52,763 nt of DNA from Funneliformis mosseae (taxonomy: Eukaryota > Glomeromycota > Glomeromycetes > Glomerales > Glomeraceae), in the NCBI GenBank assembly GCA_910592005.1, contig CAJVPP010000072.1, forward strand, positions 1 through 52,763. Direction: 5' to 3'. The notes beneath the pieces were generated by a model, which saw only the letters and a program-made list of their open reading frames with translations, did no database searches and was not told the DNA's origin. Shown here in pieces: positions 45,159 through 52,763 of the stretch (within the stretch, counting starts at the first letter, position 1; each line of letters begins with the position of its first letter). The position numbers were made by a program, and so were the translations under genes.

Positions 45159-46711
45159 TCATTTTGACATGCTTTCAGGCTCTTCATAAATGGTGGGATA
45201 AATGATGGGAGATCGTTGTGCAGGAGGTGGAGGTGGTTGAACTCTCGTACAACCGATATACCAAGAAGTTCTCGTATCAACTACGATGGCTTCGCCTGTT
45301 TCAATGACATCTTCATCATTACACTTTATTATAGGACCTTTCTTTTGACACGCCGACCATGTTACTGTGATATTATTTTTCGATATTGAACTTTATTTGG
45401 GAAATAAGATAAAAATAGTTTAATAATTTATAAGATAGAAAGGAAAGATCAAGAGCGTTATCTAAACACTTACCAAATTAATAATGTACAAATAATTACC
45501 AATGCTGCTACGACAGAAGAAATTTCGATCATAACAGCATAGAATTTCTTTAATACTTCATTAGAATTAATTTGCATTCTAAAAAATGCAAGTAACGCTA
45601 TTCCCAAGATATACCATCCCAATACAAATATTAACGTCTTATAAAATAATTTCATCTAAGATTTTCAAATTTAAGGATTTTAAATAAGGATTTGAACGCG
45701 AGGAAAAAAGAGGCTGAAGAAAAATGAATTTCGTACCATGTTGGCGAATTTCTTATATTGTCGTTTTTCGTGATCGTGTACTAATGATGATATTGATTCT
45801 TCAGCAAAACGTACCAGCATTCGACTATTTCAAAAAGACAAAAAAAATGTATTTTTTTAGAAAGCACTGCGCCTAAGCATTCACGTGATAATATTTCGTA
45901 TGATTTTTTTACCTGTAAATAACCAATATGACGGCCAATATTCCAAATGCTATGGAAAATATCAAAAGATGAAAAGCCCAACAAATGTCTTCCAATTTCC
46001 GATTATGATTTTGTTTAGCGATAGCAGCAATCATTACAGGAATGAAAGTCATTACGAAAAAGATCGAAACAAACATCCAATAAATGAGTGACACTACATT
46101 TGGACGAAAACGATATATTTTGCTCTGTGAAATATGTTTTGATTCTTGATCTTGTGACGAACGATGATGAAAATTCATTCTTGGTATGGCATAGAATCTA
46201 GAAATGCAAAAAAGGATGAAAGTTAAAGCACCTTTGAAAGACACGTGTGAGATCACGTGTAACATAAGTTTAACTTACAATCCTGAAGTATAAGTTGCAA
46301 CAGCGATAATCGGAGGGAAAGCCATAAGTTCAAATAAAAAATGTCTTAAATAATCGTTTTTAAGATTTGATAATTGTATGGAAATAAATATTACTTTTGT
46401 AATACACCAAATGTCAGCCCAAAATAAAAAACCATCTATAGCCGAAAAACATTGACCATTCCATATGATACAATTAAGCTTTATTCTTCTGTAAAGTAAT
46501 AAAATGGTACTTAAAATGAATGTGATTATAACTAATATTAATTCTACTTCTATATTTTTACGAAAGAAAGGATAATCTTTACATCCTTCAATGTTTAACT
46601 CCCATCTATATAACATGAAAAAATTTCAATATGAAGAAATGTTTAAAGTAGGAAAGAAATGATTTTTTTTTGTTTTACTTACCGACAATAATTCTGTTCG
46701 TATGTTGCCAT
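45159..46711 (-). CDS. Seven-helix membrane protein (GPCR-like), six exons
   Basis: Exons on the minus strand: 46683-46711, 46279-46605, 45913-46197, 45737-45824, 45474-45655, 45159-45390; total 1143 bp, 380 aa, stop TGA. All junctions are GT-AG (GTAAGTAAA, GTAAGTTAA, GTAAAAAAA, GTACGAAAT, GTAAGTGTT). Hydrophobic segments: VELILVIITFILSTILLLYR; FLFWADIWCITKVIFISIQL; FELMAFPPIIAVATYTSG; LIYWMFVSIFFVMTFIPVMI; AFHLLIFSIAFGILAVILVI; KTLIFVLGWYILGIALLAFF; MIEISSVVAALVIICTLLI. A short N-terminus with Cys (NYCRWELNIEGCKDYPF) precedes them and a 78-aa tail with a poly-Pro run (RVQPPPPPAQRS) follows. A charged loop (LVRFAEESISSLVHDHEKRQ) lies between helices five and six. The topology suggests a receptor or sensor; I do not recognise a named family. 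Confidence 0.78.
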
Positions 46712-47787
46712 TATGTGTGATAAAATAAATAGTAAAAAAGAATAAAGGATGAAGGTTAAAGTCTAAATTAATTAAAAGAAATAACAAAAGAAATGATGGA
46801 GAAAATCACCACAAAGAAAGAAAAAAAAAAATGGGAGCACAAAATTTATACACATAATTATACATATTTTATTTTTATCGTGCAATATAAATAATAAAAA
46901 AAAACTCCGATTTTGTGACATCTATTTGACCCGGTATTTTTACCACAACGGAAATTACGATTATGCTATAACACGGTGCCTTTATTTACAAAAGTATCAT
47001 TTAATGCGATAATAAACTTTAAAATCTTTCGCGCCGTTTATATCTTTCTTTTCTAAATTTGATCTCGATATTGTGGCACGATGTTGTTTTCCCCTGCTTT
47101 TTATTCAAAGATCAAGTTACAAGTCTGTTTACAAATAAAGTACTTTCCTAATGAAAGATTACAAACATCATTTCTTAATAAACAAAAACGATTTCTATTT
47201 TACGAGGAGAAAATTCATTCTTTTTTTGACACCAATTGTATCCTGAAATGGAAATATGCGCATAATTTCAGGGGGGTTTCAGGGTAGATAACCAACATTT
47301 TACTCGACGTGAATTTTTTTTTCCAAGAACCAATGTTTTCTTTTTATTGTCGATATTGACGATCAATATAACGTGAACGGAAATTCATGCCCACATAAGT
47401 CTTAACCTTTTATAGGAAACAAATGTACGTATGCAATTAGCCTTTTTGAGAAATTTCAGGAAATAACCTAGTGGTACTTTTGATAATCTTGCTTATACAC
47501 GTAATAAATCGCCAAAATTTAATTAATTATACAATTAATTCTAATTAATTCTGCTTTCAAATTAGGGAATCCTCTTCAAAGCAACTTGGCGAACAAATTA
47601 TAATCAAGTTCTGAATTAATCTAATAATATTCAATCCTATATCATCAATTCGATTACGCAATTTCTCTTTAGTTCGCATGATTCACATAGGGTTAAAGAT
47701 AAACCGGGTTTAAACCGGTTGTGTAACCGAACTGAATCAGTTTGGAAGAACCGCGATAACTATCGGTTTTATCACGTGATTCAATAT
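46712..47787. other. Intergenic with an eroded AACCGG-word region at its end
   Basis: No gene seen to about 47680. From 47690 to 47775 there are ACCGGGTTTAAACCGGTT, GTAACCGAACTGAATC and ACTATCGGTTTT, words like those of the 24863 MITE. This may be an old copy into which the 47796 element inserted. Confidence 0.4.
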
Positions 47788-47975
47788 GGTTAGACCTTTG
47801 GCCATTGGCCATTTGGCCGGCTAAAATGGCTAAAAAATCCTTTGACCATGACCAAATGCTTATCAAATTCTAATAAGTTTTAATACATTTATTAATACTT
47901 AGTTATTTGGCCAAAATTTGGCTGTTTAAACATTTTGGCCATTGTTCACGGCCAAATACCAACACTGGGTTAACT
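47788..47975. mobile_element. Small hAT-like MITE with TTGGCCA words
   Basis: Right end as reverse complement: CAGTGTTGGTATTTGGCCG. Left end: CTTTGGCCATTGGCCATTTG. GGCCA/TGGCC words are repeated at both ends (for example AATTTGGCCAAA-like words near 47907-47925). Proposed element 47796-47967 with flanks GGTTAGAC and GGTTAACT (the first five bases match). The left terminus is eroded, so limits are approximate. Confidence 0.5.
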
Positions 47976-48740
47976 GATTTCAGCCGCAGTTTCAGCCATA
48001 GTTGATAACTTATTTAGAAAAATCTAAATAATAAAGTTTTTATTATTATTTTGAAATCAATAAAATAAAAACTTAACAATAAAATTTTTGTTTTGCATGT
48101 TATTTATTCTATTATTTATTATAATAATGATATATAAATAAAATAAAAAATAAAATTACAAATAGAATAAATTTATAAATGTTAAAATATGTTTGCTCTT
48201 GACCAGATATAGATTAGCCTATAATTGTTGATCCTAAATATCATGTAGAGATGACAAACTTCATTTAGAAAAAAAATTTTTTTTTTTAACAAAAAATCAG
48301 AAAAAAAAAACTATAAAAAAAACTGAATGTAAAATTAATTTGAAAAAATGGAAAAAAAAAAAAAAAATAATAATTAAAGAAAATAATAGTTAAAAATTTT
48401 GTTTAAAATCAAAAATAAAGAGTAATAATAGTTGAAATAATAATTAGATTTAAAAAAAATAAAATAATATAAAGGATTTTCAATTTGTGATAATATTTTA
48501 GTATTATATAGTAATAATAGTGAAACAAATCTTTATGATAAAATAGTACTTCGTAAAAAGAAGAGTTAGAAGAACAAGAAATATTTTTAAAATAAGTTTA
48601 AAATATTTGAACTTAAAATTTACAGAGAATCTTCAAAAGGTTATGCACACTTTATTCATATAAATTTTCTCAAAATTTTATTAAGCAATTAAGAAATTTA
48701 CAAATAATAAATAATGTTTCTAAACTATTAAAATATAAAT
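47976..48740. other. AT-rich spacer
   Basis: Poly-A rich; no frame or organised repeat seen. Confidence 0.45.
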
Positions 48741-48747
48741 TTTATTA

Positions 48748-48985
48748 AGGGTTTAATATTTAGTCAGACCACCATTTGCATTAATTACTGACTGAATTCA
48801 TTAAGGTATATTTTTGATTAAATTTTTAATTTTTTAGAAATAATTATTTTTCAAACCTTTTCGTACTTGTTATTTAAGTAAAAAAAGGTTAATAGGCTTT
48901 ATATTTTAGCTTTAAAGGTTTTTTTTAATTTTATCTCATAAATTTTTGATCAGGTTAAGGTTGAGGCTTTGGGCAAGCCATTCAT
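48748..48985 (-). pseudogene. Tc1/mariner transposase C-terminal relic
   Basis: The minus strand from about 48985 reads the end of a Tc1-type core: a GLPKASTLT-like remnant where W-P-A-x-S-P-D-L-N is usual, then IKNLWDKIK-like sequence in an adjacent frame, and finally a CKWWSD tail in place of the usual N-G-G-x-T-x-Y. Heavy decay with stops throughout. It is separate from, and more diverged than, the 15.5-kb copy. Confidence 0.45.
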
Positions 48986-49167
48986 CTCAAATTATGAATG
49001 CATAAAACAAATTGTGTAGAATTTACAATTTTTGCAAGTTTTGTGATATTTATTATATTTGCGATAATGATGATATATTGTGAATAGGTAAATGTGATGC
49101 AGCTTATGTGGCGCAGAAGAATGATTAATTTATAAATGATTTATCTAATATATATAACATAGCAGAC

Positions 49168-49345
49168 ATGATCAATATAAACGACATATTAGATATAACA
49201 GATATATATTATATAATTAACATGTTAGACATGTTAGACATATATGACATAACTGATATATTAGATATGTCAGACATATGTGACATATGTAACATAGTTA
49301 ACATATTTGACATAGTTGACATAATTGATATATTAGACATGTTAG
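49168..49345. repeat. 9-bp minisatellite, GACATANNN type
   Basis: About 20 units of nine bases follow the pattern ATAnnnGAC with the variable triplet TTA, GTT, ACT, TGT or ATT. Because 9 is a multiple of 3 the array is open in one frame and predicts an Ile/Asp-rich repeat (DILDITDIYY and similar). There is no start context, homology or flanking exon, so I treat it as a DNA repeat. Confidence 0.8.
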
Positions 49346-49481
49346 TTATATTTTTCTATATAATATATTTTATATAAATAAGTAACTTGTTAATTCATGT
49401 AAAAAGGGGGAGAAGATAGCTTGAGTAGTTTTAGCAGTGAGTAAGGTATTATTAGCTGATATTGGTAACCAATTCTGAAGG

Positions 49482-49715
49482 CCTATCACATTACGTTACA
49501 GTTTAGAGGTAACTGGGCCTATTACATTACGTTAAAGTTTAGAGGTAACCAGGCCTATCACATTACATTACAGTTTAGAGGCAACTGAGTCTATTATATT
49601 ACGTTACAGTTTAGAGGCAACCAGGCCTATCACATTATATTATAGTTTAGAGGCAACCAGGCCTATCATATTACACTACAGTTTAGAGGCAACTAGGCCT
49701 ATCGCACTACATTTT
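49482..49715. repeat. 36-bp tandem array, 6.5 copies
   Basis: Units begin CCTATCACATTACGTTACAG at 49482, 49518, 49554, 49590, 49626, 49662 and 49698 (last partial), exactly 36 bp apart, each with TTTAGAGGYAACYRGG. Copies differ by a few transitions (TTACGTTACAG, TTATATTATAG). No spacers, so not a CRISPR. Confidence 0.9.
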
Positions 49716-49739
49716 AGTTTTAGTATTACTCTTCTTTTC

Positions 49740-52689
49740 TTTTCTTTTTATTATTTTTTTACTTGTAAATAAACACAATATTTACAAATATATATTATTG
49801 GCGATCTGTTGAATTGTAACTCGTTGTGATAATATAAATATATTGATAAATCGTCTGAGTTAGACTTGTAAAATTGTTGAAAGATTACTGCTCAATTAAA
49901 AAGAATAAACCGCTCGAACATCCTGTCTAATAGTTGTAGTTCGCAAGAATTACACATTAACAATATTTAGATGAAAATGGTAGTCCAATCAAATAATAAA
50001 TAGCTTAATACAAAATTTAATTTACTATTTTAGAAACAATATTTATTATTTGTAAATCATTTGCTTATTTAATAAAAATATGATTAAAATTTCTATATGT
50101 AAACTTTTGAAGACTCTCTATTTATTATTTTAATTTGTATTACCTTCTATCTTCTATTTGAAAAATTAAAAATAAAATTTAAATTTGATTAAATTTTAGT
50201 ATAAATATCAAATAAAATATATTTAAATATTTATCAGATTTTTTCAAAAAAAAATTTTAATTGAAATTGTTCTATTTCTTAACATTTTATTTTACCTTTC
50301 TTTCATATTTCTTTATATAAAGTTCAAATATTGATTATTTATAATTTTTATTTTATACAATTATATTGTAATTTCTTAATTAAGATTTTACTTACTTTAT
50401 AATTTTATTATTATTTCAATTAATTGTATTTATCATTTTAAATAAATAAAATTTTGAAATTTATTAAATTTAATTTTTTGACAATTAAAGAAAAAAGAAA
50501 AAAAAATATTTTATAAATTTATATAAAATTATATCAATATATATTAGAAATTTAAAACATTTTCAAATAAGTAATTCTATTTTATCAAAATTATTTAATA
50601 ATTGTAATTATAATCATAATTATATTTTTATATATTATATATAATTTATTTACATAAATTATCTATTAAATATAGATTGATAAAATTATTAAATTTTTAA
50701 ATTATTTCAAATATTTTATTTTTAAATAAAAATAATTTCAATAATAATATTTTATAATCATCATTGATTTATCTTTAATTAATTTTTAAGTTTATTATTA
50801 ATTATTTATAAAGAAATTTTCTGAATAATTAACAATATTTTAAATTTATATGATCTAACTAAAATTTCACAAAAATAATCCAATTTTATAATTCTAATTT
50901 ATATTTAATTAAAACTTAATTTTATTTAAAAATTGGTTAAATTAATATTAGAATTACTACTATTAAAATATCATTTAAGATAAATAATATTAAATTATAT
51001 ATTTAAACATAAAATTTGATTAATATTTTTTTATTTAACATATCAAATAATGAATATGCTGTATCAATAAAAGCTTTAAAGAAATAGAAGAAAATTTTGA
51101 CTTTAATTTTAATAAACTATTTATTTTTAAACTATAAAAGAAGATAATATGAATATATTTAATATTAATAAGAACAAAAAAAAATACTTTAGCTATTTAA
51201 AAATATATGTATAAAAATATAGTAATATAAATAATATTGTAATAATAATTTGTAATTTATGTAAAAAAAAGTATAGTTATAAAATATCAACTTAACTTTT
51301 AATAGATAAGATTGCTAAATAAAACTTAAAATTTTGCAAGTCATCTAAATAATAAAAGGTAAAATTTAGCAAAATTATATTAAAATTTACTTAAAAAATC
51401 TGTAAAACTTTAGAAAAGGTAAATTATATCAAGCTTATAAAAATGCAAAATTATATTAAAACTTTAATAAAAACTTAGCAAAACTAAAATTTAAATATTT
51501 TATCAAATTTAAAATGAGTTTAGACAAGTAACCTTATTAATAAATCATATATTTAAGAAATATAAATGTAAATATTTCAATAATAACAAACATAATTTCA
51601 TTTTGTTTAAAATCTATATAGTAAATTTAATATAATAAGAATTAAAAAATTATATAAATACTAATATTAATTTATTATTAAAACTTAAATGCTATTTTTT
51701 ATTATAAAAAATTCTTAATTTAAAAGTTATGTAATATTTTAAATCAAAAATATATTTTATCATTATATCAATACTTGCAAAATAAATAATTAATAAATTT
51801 GCTAATCATCATTTTTTAATTGTAAACAAACTTAAAAAACACTTAATTAAAGTATTTCTTATTACTGATCTTTTGATTTTAATTACAAATCAAATTTATT
51901 TGTAAGTAACTACTCATTATATTAATGATGAATAGAGATATGATATATTATTTTCTTAATTTATTTTATTTTAAATATTATTATACTAATGTTAAGACAA
52001 AAAAAATGCTTTTTTAATTTATATATGAAATGAATTTTAATGAAAAGTTTTTCTTTTATTATAAATAATAATACAATAATAGTTCTTTATAGTAAAAATA
52101 TAATAAATGAATTAAAAAAAAACTTGAAATAATAAGAATTTTTAATATTATTAATTGCCAGTTCGCCTATGATCAGCATTAAAATATTTATATAATTTTG
52201 AGTAATTTTTTGTTGATCAATTAGTAAATTACACATATATCAAAAAAGTCACTAATATTAAAAATTTTATTCTGTTATATAACTCAACATTTTATTATAT
52301 AATCATATACATCTAATAGCAAAAATATCTCTTTTTAAAAAAAATTATACATTATATGTAAAAAAGATACTTATGACAGATTTATAAGGTAAATTATCAT
52401 ATTTAAGTATTAATTTCAAATCCAAAATGCAATACTTCTTATATATTATTATAATAGACTGTTTATAATATTTTTTGTGATACTGAATGTTTAAAAGAAC
52501 ATAAAAATGTGTGAATTTAATTCTGAATTATTGATATCTTTAAAACCTTTAATTTTTCTATTTCTTCTTGTTCAATATAGTTTAGTAATTCTTGTTGCAT
52601 TTTTTATATATTCAATTTTTTTCAACTTTCAATATTTTCAGCTAAAAATATTCTTTTTAGTAACACTTTTACTGTTTTAGTTATGCATA
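49740..52689. other. Very AT-rich desert
   Basis: Nearly 3 kb of A/T runs with no supported gene or RNA. Composition matches the 22.5-24.2 kb desert. Confidence 0.6.
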
Positions 52690-52763
52690 CAGTCAACTCT
52701 TTCTACAACGAATTTTGATATAACGAATTTTACAATACAACGGATTTTCAGTGTCAGACAGAT
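52690..52763 (+). mobile_element. Left end of a pogo/Tigger-like element (cut by window edge)
   Basis: After a TA (52688-52689) the sequence begins CAGTCAACTCTTTCTACAAC and continues with GAATTTTGATATAACG and AATACAACGG. The CAGTCAAC start followed by repeated AACGA words is typical of pogo-type terminal repeats. The rest lies outside the window. Confidence 0.5.

Noticed and set aside
49168..49379. Ile/Asp-rich protein-coding gene
   Set aside because: The open frame is a by-product of the 9-bp repeat unit; no start context, exon structure or homology.
49482..49715. CRISPR array
   Set aside because: Repeats abut with no unique spacers, and the setting is eukaryotic.
1..52763. tRNA, rRNA or other structured RNA genes
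   Set aside because: I looked for conserved cloverleaf and rRNA blocks by eye and saw none; a covariance-model scan would be decisive.

Overview
The window reads as nuclear DNA of a fungus. It is very AT-rich, its intact genes have short GT-AG introns (about 60-110 bp), and its coding content looks like the expanded families of arbuscular mycorrhizal fungi (Rhizophagus-like Glomeromycotina): F-box/LRR proteins, Tnp2-, Tc1- and DDE-type transposases, and a VWA/alpha-kinase. The assignment rests on recognised gene style, not on a database search.

The layout is two-compartment. From 1 to about 25.5 kb the DNA is almost entirely decayed mobile elements: a 65-bp tandem repeat, a minus-strand coiled-coil fragment, a CACTA/Tnp2 transposase (1.55-4.83 kb), an LRR fragment (5.3-6.6 kb), then a 7.6-18.5 kb cluster holding a retroviral-type integrase, a gag/CCHC/retropepsin-like ORF, several small ORFs, a coiled-coil ORF and a Maverick-like packaging ATPase. 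A Tc1 element and at least three MITEs have landed in or beside this cluster. A 2.97-kb hAT-like element with a coiled-coil/membrane gene (19.5-22.5 kb), an AT-rich desert and a 687-bp hAT-type MITE with a perfect 8-bp target duplication (24.9-25.5 kb) follow.

From 25.7 to 46.7 kb lie the host genes: a VWA/alpha-kinase (+), a DUF1624/HGSNAT-like acyltransferase (-), an F-box/LRR protein (-), a SAM methyltransferase in five exons (-), an HP1-type chromodomain/chromoshadow protein in six exons (+) and a seven-helix membrane protein in six exons (-). I rebuilt the last three by splicing; each exon sum is divisible by three and ends in a normal stop. One decayed DDE transposase (38.98-41.08 kb) sits among them. 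From 47 kb to the end there are MITEs, a Tc1 tail, a 9-bp minisatellite, a 36-bp tandem array, a very AT-rich desert and one pogo-like terminal repeat at the edge.

Three themes deserve attention. (1) A set of small elements shares one architecture: a short TIR followed by an element-specific, reiterated palindromic word at both ends; two of them have 8/8 and 7/8 target duplications. (2) The decayed genes keep long reading frames but carry in-frame stops and lost catalytic residues that are explained mostly by C-to-T or G-to-A changes, while host genes are clean. (3) The integrase, gag-like ORF and A32-type ATPase may be parts of one unusual element with no visible polymerase.
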